From assembly GCA_048265185.1 (NCBI GenBank), contig JBLXBZ010000002.1, positions 62,001 to 126,000 of the forward strand: 64,000 bases of DNA, in the 5' to 3' direction. Both the position numbers and the translations under genes were made by a program. The notes below the pieces were generated by a model. It did not search any database. It was given only the letters and a program-made list of their open reading frames with translations, and was not told where the DNA came from. Source of the stretch: JBLXBZ01 sp048265185. Lineage in GTDB: Bacteria; Pseudomonadota; Alphaproteobacteria; Rhizobiales; Stappiaceae. The first letter of the stretch is position 1; each line of letters starts with the position of its first letter. This document shows positions 16,386-24,349 of this stretch, piece after piece.

Positions 16386-17401
16386 GGCGCGCTCCAGCGT
16401 GAAAACAGCGAGGTTGAAAGAACGCGCGGGCCTTTTTCTTCGCGGATGACCAATTCGCCAGACTCCAGACATCCTCCTTGCTTGGCTAGCTTCTCCGCCA
16501 TGAGCTCATGGACGGAGAGAAAGCTGGCGCGGATCGCGTAAGCGGTGAGGATCATGAATCTTGCTTCAGGAGAGAGAAGTTTTTGCAGCATGTCCAACAT
16601 CTCCGGCAGGCTTTCAAACAGATCCCAGACCTCGCCTTTGGGGCCACGTCCGTACTTGGGAGGATCGAGAATGACGCCATCATAGGTGTTGCCGCGTCTT
16701 ACCTCGCGCGCGACGAATTTCATGGCGTCGTCGCAGATCCATCGGATCGGCAGATGGTTCAGGCCGGACAGCTCCTGATTTTCGCGCGCGTATGCGATGG
16801 CTTTTTTCGAAGCGTCCACGTGGGTCACTTGAGCGCCAGCGGCGGCGGGCAGTAATGAGGCCAGACCCGTGTAGCCGAACAAGTTGAGGATCTTCAAGGG
16901 ACGCTTGGCGGTTTTGACCTCGCGCATGATCCAGTCCCAATGCGCGGCCTGCTCGGGAAAAACGCCCACATGGCGAAAGGACATGAAACGGCCGAGATAT
17001 TTCACCGGGCCATAGGCCATTTCCCAGGCGTCGGGAAGATCGCGGGCGAACTTCCAGCGTCCGGGGCCTTCTTCGTCGGTGTCGCCGGTGAAGGCGGCGT
17101 CGGCTTTGTTCCATGTCTTTTCAGACAGGCGGGGCGAGCCCATGGCTTGAGGCTCCGGCCTGATGACGGTCACGTCGCCGTAGCGCTCTAACTTTTGCCC
17201 GTGTCCCATGTCCAGAAGAGCGTAGTCGCGCCAGCCTGCGGTCTCCAAAATAACCGGCCATAGCTGCTCTGGGCGCTGGCCGCGCGGCGCGCATGGTTTG
17301 CTCGAAGGAGGAACCGATGGCTTGCCGCTTGCGGGCGCAGGCGCGGATTTGGCGGCTCCGGTCTTTTGGGCGGGCGGGGCCTTGCGGGGTTCGGACACCA
17401 T
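16382..17401 (-). CDS. Class I SAM-dependent methyltransferase (RlmI/RlmK-like)
   Basis: About 340 residues. The first ~45 residues are a Pro/Ala/Lys-rich linker. The Rossmann methyltransferase core starts near KILNLFGYTGLASL (SAM-binding motif I), continues with VTHVDASKKAIAYARENQ and ICDDAMKFV, and has the catalytic DPPKYGRGPKGE motif characteristic of COG1092 rRNA (cytosine-C5 or guanine-N2) methyltransferases. I prefer ATG 17401 because AGAAAGG is spaced 6 bases from it; ATG 17419 is the alternative. The target base is unknown. It forms an overlapping pair with the TrmH-family gene. Confidence 0.88.
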   Translation of the reverse strand: MVSEPRKAPPAQKTGAAKSAPAPASGKPSVPPSSKPCAPRGQRPEQLWPVILETAGWRDYALLDMGHGQKLERYGDVTVIRPEPQAMGSPRLSEKTWNKADAAFTGDTDEEGPGRWKFARDLPDAWEMAYGPVKYLGRFMSFRHVGVFPEQAAHWDWIMREVKTAKRPLKILNLFGYTGLASLLPAAAGAQVTHVDASKKAIAYARENQELSGLNHLPIRWICDDAMKFVAREVRRGNTYDGVILDPPKYGRGPKGEVWDLFESLPEMLDMLQKLLSPEARFMILTAYAIRASFLSVHELMAEKLAKQGGCLESGELVIREEKGPRVLSTSLFSRWSAP

Positions 17402-17419
17402 GGAAGCCTTTCTGTTCAT

Positions 17420-18067
17420 TCTTCACAAATGACCGATTAGAACGATGGCGCGGGCGGGTCAATCGTCGTGGCGCATGGAACGTTGAAAATAAGAAGTTGA
17501 AGGCGAGATGCGTTAAATCATTAAACGATGAGGTCTATTGTATTATGAAGCGTATATTCTTGATATTTAATTTCCTAATCAGGATGTTGAAGTAGATGAG
17601 CGAGCTTCATCGGAATTTTTGATCAAAATGGCGAAGTAACTTCCTCTCATAAAAGATGGTCAATCACTCTGCGGTGAAGATGAAGAAAATTCCTGAGCTG
17701 GCCCCCCTTTTGATCGTCACGGATGATGTTGCGTCATTTGGCGCTCATAACCGCTGCTTCGCCCTTCAAGAAATTACTGTGGTTATGAAGGGGTATGAGG
17801 CTGAGAGCGTGTTATGGAGTTTGCGATAGATGGGAAGTGCGCCAATCCAGCAGTTATCGATGGGGCCGCATCCACGGCCGATCATCCCGCGCTCCTCGAA
17901 AGTCATCATCGCGCTCGCGACTTTTATTCGTGAGAAACAGAGGCTTCAGTGATGTTGCGCTTTCGATGTCAAACGTTTTGGGGCCGAAAGTTTTTGCCTT
18001 CCAATCGTCTTTCGCGTTAACTCATTTATCATATTGCGATCCAATTGACGCCGTTGGAGGTTTTTGA
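17420..18067. other. 650-bp region without a convincing gene
   Basis: The base composition drops in GC between 17480 and 17700. An open frame of 57 codons (17656-17829, +) and one of 90 codons ending just before the amidase gene (17795-18067, +) are present, but neither has a ribosome-binding site or a recognisable product. It could be a degraded gene or a long promoter region for the Ntn hydrolase. Confidence 0.4.
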
Positions 18068-19135
18068 ATGAACAGATTTTTCCGAGCTCGCCACATCACC
18101 TGCTTGGTTTGCGCCACCTCGCTATTAGTTTCCGCAACGCTGGCGGAAGCATGCACCCGCGTGGTTTATCTGGGCGCGCATGATACAATTATCACTGCGC
18201 GTTCCATGGACTGGAGCGAGCCGATGCTGACCAACCTTTACGCTCTGCCGCGCGGGATGGAGCGAAGTGGCGAAGCAGGGGCCAATTCACTGCAATGGAC
18301 GGCGAAATATGGGTCGGTCGTGGCGACGGGGTATGATGTCTCGACCACTGACGGGGTGAATGAAGCGGGGTTAGCGGCAAATCTGCTTTGGCTGGCGGAA
18401 TCGGAATATCCGGAGTTCACGCAGGAGTCGAAGCCTGGTTTGACCATCGCGGCATGGGCGCAATATGTGCTCGATAATTTCGCGACTGTCTCCGAAGCGG
18501 TGGAAGTGTTGCGGGATCCGCCTTTCACCTTGGTGTCGGCTAATGTGCCGGGGCAGGATCGTCTGACGACGTTGCATCTGTCGTTGTCCGACGCTGGGGG
18601 CGACAGTGCGATCATCGAATATATCGGCGGTAAACCGATCGTCCATCACGGACGGCAGTACCAAGTTATGACAAATTCTCCTCGTTTCGAGAAGCAACTT
18701 GCACTGAACTCCTACTGGAAGGAAATCGGTGGAACAGTGATGCTGCCCGGCACCTCACGTGCGGCAGATCGCTTTGCAAGGGCCTCCTTCTATGTGAACG
18801 CCATCCCGCAAGACACCGATCCTGATCGTGCGTTGGCCAGCGTATTTGGAGTGATCCGAAATGCGTCCGTGCCGCTAGGTATAGGCACATCGGAACGTCC
18901 TGAAATTAGCTCAACTCGCTGGCGCACGGTTGTGGATCACAAACGTGGACTTTACTTTTTTGAGTCGGCGCGGACCCCGAATACGTTCTGGGTTAATATC
19001 AATGAGATCGATTTTTCTTCAGATACGGGGCAAGTCATGCGTCTGGATTTGGGGCCGGAGCAGACGCATACCTATGCGGGCGATGCGACCAAATCGTTTG
19101 AGGCGGCTGAACCTTTTGTCTTTGAGGGGCTCTGA
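18068..19135 (+). CDS. Secreted choloylglycine/penicillin V acylase-type Ntn amide hydrolase
   Basis: 355 residues. A signal peptide covers 1-28 (ends TLAEA), placing Cys29 at the mature N-terminus: CTRVVYLG is the N-terminal nucleophile motif of the linear amide C-N hydrolase (CGH/PVA) family. Further family features are ITARSMDW, TTDGVNEAGLAANLLWL, and VMTNSPRFEKQLALN with a central DNF region. Such enzymes cleave bile-salt conjugates, penicillin V or N-acyl homoserine lactones after export to the periplasm; the substrate here is unknown. It is isolated, with a low-coding 650-bp region upstream and no partner genes, so lateral acquisition is possible. Confidence 0.92.
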   Translation: MNRFFRARHITCLVCATSLLVSATLAEACTRVVYLGAHDTIITARSMDWSEPMLTNLYALPRGMERSGEAGANSLQWTAKYGSVVATGYDVSTTDGVNEAGLAANLLWLAESEYPEFTQESKPGLTIAAWAQYVLDNFATVSEAVEVLRDPPFTLVSANVPGQDRLTTLHLSLSDAGGDSAIIEYIGGKPIVHHGRQYQVMTNSPRFEKQLALNSYWKEIGGTVMLPGTSRAADRFARASFYVNAIPQDTDPDRALASVFGVIRNASVPLGIGTSERPEISSTRWRTVVDHKRGLYFFESARTPNTFWVNINEIDFSSDTGQVMRLDLGPEQTHTYAGDATKSFEAAEPFVFEGL

Positions 19136-19483
19136 CCTGTCGGCTGTGGGTTTGAGTGCGGATCTAGGAACGGTGGCTTAGATTCCCGGCGGGCGGTTAG
19201 TTGGTTAGGTCCAACTGACTGCCCGGTGCGATGCCGCCGCCGTCAATGCGTGGTGGGGGCGAGAGCGAAGGGGCGGGCTTTGGACCGCTGAGGATAATTT
19301 TTACCTATCATGATGAAATCGCCCCTTGCGGCAAAGGCTTCCGCGGTGGATGATCAGGGAATGGCCGTATCGCAAACCTTGGCGCAGGGCTTGCCTCGCA
19401 GTTTCGCAGTTCATGCGAAAGGCGCCGCGACGAAGAGCGTGGGGCAGGGTGTTTGTTGCGTCGCGTGAGGAGAAATAAAACTT
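19136..19483. other. Intergenic region before coxG
   Basis: About 350 bases with no gene I can support on either strand, and no obvious hairpin terminator after the amidase gene. It should contain the coxG promoter. Confidence 0.35.
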
Positions 19484-20164
19484 ATGGACATGACCGGAGA
19501 ACACCGGATTTCAGCCCCGCGCCAAAAGGTGTGGGAGGCTTTGAACGATCCGGAAATTTTGAGAGCCTCTATTCCTGGCTGCGAGGCGTTGGAAAAAACG
19601 TCCGAGACCGAGATGAACGCCTCGGTCACGGCGAAGATCGGTCCGGTGAAAGCCAAGTTCAAAGGCGAAGTCACCCTGGAAGATCTGAACCCGCCAGAAA
19701 GCTATCGAATCGTCGGCGAAGGCAAAGGCGGCGTCGCCGGTTTCGCCAAGGGAGCTGCGGACGTAAAATTGACCGAAGATGGCGACGGCACTCTTCTGAG
19801 CTATGTGGTCAAGGCGCAGGTGGGCGGAAAACTGGCGCAGCTCGGGTCGCGGTTGATTGACACCACCGCGCGTAAAATGGCGGATGAATTTTTTAAATCC
19901 TTTAGCGCGCAAGTGGGCGGCGCCGCGGACGATGGAGCCGAAAGCGGCGGGACTGAGCCGGATCCGGGGTTGATTGAGGAGGCGCGTTCTTTGGCGAACG
20001 AGCATGCCGTCGAAGAGGTGGAGCATGCTGTCGAGGACGCTGTCCATCACGCTGAGGAAAGCGTGGAGAGGGCTGCGACCAAAGGCGTGCTGGGAGGCCC
20101 GATGATGTGGGGGCTTTTGGCTCTTTTGGTGGTGATCGCCTTGTTGGGAGTGATGAGTTCTTGA
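19484..20164 (+). CDS. coxG: CoxG-like SRPBCC protein with C-terminal membrane anchor
   Basis: 226 residues. Residues 1-145 form the SRPBCC/CoxG fold: starts MDMTGEHRISAPRQKVWEALNDPE, then SIPGCEALEKTSE, AKFKGEVTLEDLNPPESYRI and GKGGVAGFAKGAADVKL. A charged linker rich in Glu, Ala and His (about 150-200) follows, and a hydrophobic helix (about 205-225) would anchor it in the inner membrane. In Oligotropha, CoxG recruits CO dehydrogenase to the membrane. The coxS-coxL-coxM genes start 110 bases downstream, so it probably serves that molybdenum hydroxylase. Confidence 0.9.
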   Translation: MDMTGEHRISAPRQKVWEALNDPEILRASIPGCEALEKTSETEMNASVTAKIGPVKAKFKGEVTLEDLNPPESYRIVGEGKGGVAGFAKGAADVKLTEDGDGTLLSYVVKAQVGGKLAQLGSRLIDTTARKMADEFFKSFSAQVGGAADDGAESGGTEPDPGLIEEARSLANEHAVEEVEHAVEDAVHHAEESVERAATKGVLGGPMMWGLLALLVVIALLGVMSS

Positions 20165-20273
20165 ACGTTTAATCCGGCTCGGAGAGTGGACGCGAACTTT
20201 TGGAGCCTTTGACGTTTTTCATGGGTCAAACATAATCTGTTTGAATGCATTTATGGATCTGAGGGAGGATACC

Positions 20274-20762
20274 ATGACGACTGTCACAATGACGGTGAAC
20301 GGTAAAAAACGAACCGCCGCTGTTGAAGACCGCACTTTGCTTGTGCATTTCCTGCGTGAGGCTCAAGGCCTGACAGGCACGCATGTGGGGTGCGACACGT
20401 CGCAATGCGGCGCATGCGTGGTTCACGTGGACGGCAAGGCCGTCAAGTCTTGCTCTATGCTTGCGGCGCAGGCGCATGGCGCTGAAATTCTTACGATTGA
20501 AGGTCTCGCCAATGGCGCTGAGCTGCATCCGGTGCAGGCGGCGTTCAAAGAGCATCATGGCTTGCAATGCGGTTTCTGCACGCCCGGCATGATCATGGCC
20601 GCCGTTGATATGATTGAACGTCACGACGCGAAGCTGGACGAGACGACGATCCGTCATGAGCTGGAGGGCAACATTTGTCGCTGCACCGGCTATCACAATA
20701 TCGTCAAAGCGATTTTGGCCGCGAGCGAGCAGATGTCGGCCATGAAAACCGCCGCCGAGTAA
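20274..20762 (+). CDS. coxS: Molybdenum hydroxylase small [2Fe-2S] subunit
   Basis: 162 residues from the ATG at 20274, which has GGGAGG a few bases upstream; the open frame begins 11 codons earlier without a good signal. It holds two [2Fe-2S] clusters that pass electrons from molybdenum to FAD. The plant-type ferredoxin ligands are in GCDTSQCGACVVHVDG...SC (about 43-63), and the second cluster in QCGFCTPGM...ICRCTGYHNI (about 100-140). Lengths and motifs match CO-dehydrogenase-like small subunits. First of the S-L-M gene set. Confidence 0.96.
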   Translation: MTTVTMTVNGKKRTAAVEDRTLLVHFLREAQGLTGTHVGCDTSQCGACVVHVDGKAVKSCSMLAAQAHGAEILTIEGLANGAELHPVQAAFKEHHGLQCGFCTPGMIMAAVDMIERHDAKLDETTIRHELEGNICRCTGYHNIVKAILAASEQMSAMKTAAE

Positions 20763-20905
20763 CGTGCTCATGAGATTTCATGGGCGGGGATCTGCTTGAT
20801 CTATTCAATATTTTGAACGTTATGACGCCGCGAGCCGTCGCGCTGGAAAAGAATAAGAAAAGGGCGATTGTTTACGGCGAATGCGGCTGTGCAGGGAGGC
20901 ACGCT

Positions 20906-23269
20906 ATGGGAGTTGAGGGAATCGGCGCACGGGTTTTGCGCAAGGAAGACAAGCGTTTTATCACTGGTAAAGGCAAATACACCGACGATATGGTGTTGCC
21001 GCAAATGACGTGGGCGGCCTTTGTGCGCTCGCCGCACGCGCATGCGAAAATCGTCTCTATCGACGTAAGCGCCGCGCAGGATATGCCCGGCGTCGAAGCG
21101 GTGTTGATCGGCGAGCAGCTGGTGGCCGATGGGATCGGCAATCTGATTTGCGGCTGGATGGTTCATTCAAAAGACGGCTCGCCCATGAAAATGGGCGCGT
21201 GGCGCGCGCTTGAGCCGGAGATCGTTCGCCATGTGGGGCAGGCGGTCGCCGTGGTGGTGGCGGAGAGCCAGAAGCAGGCGAATGACGCGGCCGAAGCCGT
21301 TGTGGTTGAATATGAAGAATTGGACGCCGTGGTGGACGCGGTCGCGGCGATGCAGGAGGGCGCGCCTCAGTTGCATCCGGAAGCTGAACGCAATGTGATC
21401 TTCGACTGGGAAATCGGTGAAGAGGCGGCGGTGAACGAGGCTTTCGCGAAGGCCAAACACGTCACGCGTATGGAGCTTGTCAACAATCGTTTGGCGCCAA
21501 ACGCCATGGAGCCGCGCGCGGCGCTCGCCGATTACGACAGCGCCGAAGAACACTCGACGCTTTGGACGACGTCGCAAAACCCTCATGTGGCCAGACTGGT
21601 CATGTCGGCCTTTTACAATATCGCGCCGGAGCACAAGCTTCGGGTGATCGCGCCGGACGTGGGCGGGGGCTTTGGCTCCAAGATTTTCATCTACCCGGAG
21701 GAAATGGTGTGTCTTTGGGCGTCCAAGCGGGTTGGCCGTCCGGTGAAATGGGTGGCGGATCGGTCTGAAAGCTTCCTCACCGACGCGCATGGTCGCGATC
21801 ATCAAAGCGAGGCGGAGCTGGCGCTTGACGAGAACCACCGCATTCTTGGCTTCCGCGTGAAGACGGTGGCCAATCTCGGCGCGTATATGTCGTTGTTTTC
21901 CTCCTCCGTGCCCACGTATCTTTATGCGACCTTGCTGTCAGGCCAATATAACATTCCGGCGATTTACGCCAATGTGAAAGCCGTCTACACCAACACCGCT
22001 CCCGTTGACGCGTATCGCGGCGCCGGCCGTCCGGAAGCCACATATTTGGTGGAGCGGATGATGGAGACGGCGGCGCGCGAGGTTGGGATCGATCCGGCGA
22101 CTTTCAGGCGTCTGAATTTCGTGCGTGAGTTCCCGCATCAAACGCCGGTGATCATGTGCTATGACGCCGGGGATTATGAAGCGACGCTGGACGCGGCATA
22201 TAAGGCCATTGACGCGGCGGGCTTTCCTGCGCGTAAGGCGGAGGCGAAGGCGCGTGGGAAACTGCGCGGCATGGGACTTTCCTGTTATATCGAGGCGTGT
22301 GGAATCGCGCCCTCGGCGGCCGTGGGCTCGCTTGGCGCGGGCGTGGGTTTGTGGGAATCTGCCGAAGTGCGGGTGAACCCTGTTGGGACGATTGAGGTTC
22401 TCACCGGATCGCACAGTCATGGACAGGGCCATGAGACTACATTCGCCCAGCTTGTCTCCGAGCGTTTCGGGGTGGGCTCCGACAGCGTCGCAATCGTTCA
22501 CGGGGATACGGACAAGGTGCAGTTCGGCATGGGGACCTATGGCTCCCGCTCCGGAGCGGTGGGCATGTCGGCCATCGTTAAGGCGCTGGACAAGGTCGAG
22601 TTGAAGGCGCGGAAAATCGCGGCTCATCTCATGGAGGCGTCGGAAAGCGACATTGTGATCGAGGGAGGCGAGTTAAAAGTCGCTGGAACGGACAAGAAAC
22701 TGGCGTTCGCGGAGGTGGCGCTGGCCGCTTATACCGCTCACAACCTGCCGGAAGGTATGGAGCCGGGTCTGAAAGAGGGCGCGTTTTATGATCCGAGCAA
22801 CTTCACGTTTCCGGCTGGAACATATGTTTGCGAAGTGGAGGTTGATCCGGAGACGGGGAAAACCGAGATTGTCAATTTCGTCGCCGCCGATGACTTCGGC
22901 ACGATTATCAACCCGATGATCGTTGAAGGTCAGGTGCATGGGGGGCTGACGCAGGGCATTGGTCAGGCGCTTTTGGAAAGCGCGTTATATGACGAAGGCG
23001 GGCAACTGCTGACAGGCTCTTATATGGATTATTGCATGCCGCGGGCTGATGACGTTCCCTCATTTGAGTTGCTGACCTTGAAAACCGTATGTCCGGGAAA
23101 TCCGCTTGGAATGAAGGGGTGCGGGGAGGCCGGCGCCATTGGTTCTCCTCCCGCCGTCATTAATGCGATCACTGACGCGATCGGGAATAATGATTTGAGC
23201 ATGCCAGCGACCCCGGAAAAGGTCTGGCGCGCGCTAAACGCTCAAAATAGATCGGTCGCGGCCGAGTAA
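20906..23269 (+). CDS. coxL: Molybdenum hydroxylase large subunit, form II CO dehydrogenase-like
   Basis: 787 residues from the ATG at 20906 (GGAGG upstream); the open frame starts 42 codons earlier but that part looks non-coding. Binds the molybdopterin cytosine dinucleotide cofactor. Starts with GIGARVLRKEDKRFITGKGKY; has DVGGGFGSK, and the active-site loop AYRGAGR at 369-375. Glu741 in GCGEAGAIG is the expected catalytic base. True form I CO dehydrogenases carry a Cys-containing AYRCSFR loop; AYRGAGR marks form II (BMS-type) enzymes, whose CO oxidation is doubtful and whose real substrates are mostly unknown. The S-L-M order also fits form II. Confidence 0.94.
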   Translation: MGVEGIGARVLRKEDKRFITGKGKYTDDMVLPQMTWAAFVRSPHAHAKIVSIDVSAAQDMPGVEAVLIGEQLVADGIGNLICGWMVHSKDGSPMKMGAWRALEPEIVRHVGQAVAVVVAESQKQANDAAEAVVVEYEELDAVVDAVAAMQEGAPQLHPEAERNVIFDWEIGEEAAVNEAFAKAKHVTRMELVNNRLAPNAMEPRAALADYDSAEEHSTLWTTSQNPHVARLVMSAFYNIAPEHKLRVIAPDVGGGFGSKIFIYPEEMVCLWASKRVGRPVKWVADRSESFLTDAHGRDHQSEAELALDENHRILGFRVKTVANLGAYMSLFSSSVPTYLYATLLSGQYNIPAIYANVKAVYTNTAPVDAYRGAGRPEATYLVERMMETAAREVGIDPATFRRLNFVREFPHQTPVIMCYDAGDYEATLDAAYKAIDAAGFPARKAEAKARGKLRGMGLSCYIEACGIAPSAAVGSLGAGVGLWESAEVRVNPVGTIEVLTGSHSHGQGHETTFAQLVSERFGVGSDSVAIVHGDTDKVQFGMGTYGSRSGAVGMSAIVKALDKVELKARKIAAHLMEASESDIVIEGGELKVAGTDKKLAFAEVALAAYTAHNLPEGMEPGLKEGAFYDPSNFTFPAGTYVCEVEVDPETGKTEIVNFVAADDFGTIINPMIVEGQVHGGLTQGIGQALLESALYDEGGQLLTGSYMDYCMPRADDVPSFELLTLKTVCPGNPLGMKGCGEAGAIGSPPAVINAITDAIGNNDLSMPATPEKVWRALNAQNRSVAAE

Positions 23270-23354
23270 ATTCATCGCCGGCTTTGTGAAGCCGGCGATT
23301 TTGATAACCTTCATTCCCGAAGTTGTTCGGGCCAGAATTGAGGATGGAAGCATC

Positions 23355-24158
23355 ATGTATGAGACCACCTATCATCGCGCCGAAACTATTCAGGACGCAT
23401 TGGCGTTGCTTGCAAAAGCGGAAGATGGAAAGTTTTTGTCTGGAGGGCAGACCCTGATTCCGACAATGAAACAGCGCCTCGCCGCGCCTACGGATCTGAT
23501 TGATCTGCGTCATATCGAGGATATGAAAGGGGTGAGCCAAACGAATGACGGCGGTGTTCGCATCGGCGCAGCTACGTCGCACGCGGAAGTCGCCAGTTCG
23601 CAGATCGTTCAAGACGCGCTTCCAGGCGTGGCCAAACTGGCGGGAATGATCGGCGATCCGCATGTGCGGCACATGGGTACGATTGGCGGTTCAATCGCCA
23701 ATAACGACCCCGCCGCCGACTACCCGGCGGCGTTGATCGCTCTCGGCGCCACGGTGACGACCAGCAAGCGAGAGTTGAGCGCCGAGGATTTTTTCATTGG
23801 CATGTTCGAAACGGCTTTGGATGAAGACGAGATCGTCACTGCGGTGACTTTTCCCGCCGCAGAGAAAAGCGCATACGCCAAATATCCAAATCCGGCCTCC
23901 CGCTACGCCATGGCTGGCGTGTTCGTCGCTAAAGGCAAAGACGGCGTGCGCGTCGCGGTTTCGGGCGCCGGGCAGGACGGGGTGTTCCGAATGAAGGAGA
24001 TGGAGGCGGCGTTGAACGTGGACTTCAATGCGGATGTTATTGGGGAAATCGTGGCGCCTGAGCAGGATTTGCTTTCCGACATTCATGGATCGGCCGAATA
24101 TAGAGCCAGTTTGATCACGGTCATGGCGAGGCGCGCGGTCAAGGCCGCGAAAGCCTGA
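23355..24158 (+). CDS. coxM: Molybdenum hydroxylase medium FAD-binding subunit
   Basis: 267 residues from the ATG at 23355 (GGA about 8 bases upstream); an upstream in-frame start at 23286 would add 23 residues without homology. FAD-binding motifs are visible: FLSGGQTLIP near residue 30, and HMGTIGGSIANNDPAADYPAAL at about 105-126, the second flavin-contact loop. It passes electrons from the small-subunit clusters to a quinone or other acceptor. It ends the cox set and is followed by a hairpin terminator. No maturation genes (coxD, coxE, coxF) are present. Confidence 0.95.
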   Translation: MYETTYHRAETIQDALALLAKAEDGKFLSGGQTLIPTMKQRLAAPTDLIDLRHIEDMKGVSQTNDGGVRIGAATSHAEVASSQIVQDALPGVAKLAGMIGDPHVRHMGTIGGSIANNDPAADYPAALIALGATVTTSKRELSAEDFFIGMFETALDEDEIVTAVTFPAAEKSAYAKYPNPASRYAMAGVFVAKGKDGVRVAVSGAGQDGVFRMKEMEAALNVDFNADVIGEIVAPEQDLLSDIHGSAEYRASLITVMARRAVKAAKA

Positions 24159-24189
24159 ACAGTGTGAAAATTAACGACATGGGTTGAGG

Positions 24190-24214
24190 AAGGCGCCGTT
24201 AGGCGCCTTTTTCA
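24190..24214 (+). terminator. Intrinsic terminator after coxM
   Basis: AAGGCGCC and GGCGCCTT around a GTTA loop, followed by TTTTTC. It lies about 30 bases after the coxM stop. Confidence 0.85.
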
Positions 24215-24279
24215 CATATTGCTTTGTGAAGGCATTCTAGGGAGAGCGTTAGATTGTTGGCGGCCTTTGGGCGCTGGAT

Positions 24280-24310
24280 GTGAAAACGGGAGCCCTGAAG
24301 GCTCCCGTTT
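24280..24310 (-). terminator. Intrinsic terminator of the long chemoreceptor gene
   Basis: An 11-bp perfect stem (24284-24294 with 24300-24310, core CGGGAGCC), loop of five bases. On the minus strand a TTTT run follows. It is downstream of the chemoreceptor ending at 24350. Confidence 0.8.
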
Positions 24311-24349
24311 ATTCATGTCGCTTTCGAATTGAGAAGTTGCAAATCAGCC

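Noticed and set aside
17656..17829. A 57-codon plus-strand frame before the amidase gene
   Set aside because: No ribosome-binding site and no recognisable product; the surrounding region looks non-coding or degraded.
17795..18067. A 90-codon frame ending at the amidase start
   Set aside because: Ser/Arg-rich with no family resemblance or ribosome-binding site; two other frames of the same DNA look equally (un)protein-like.
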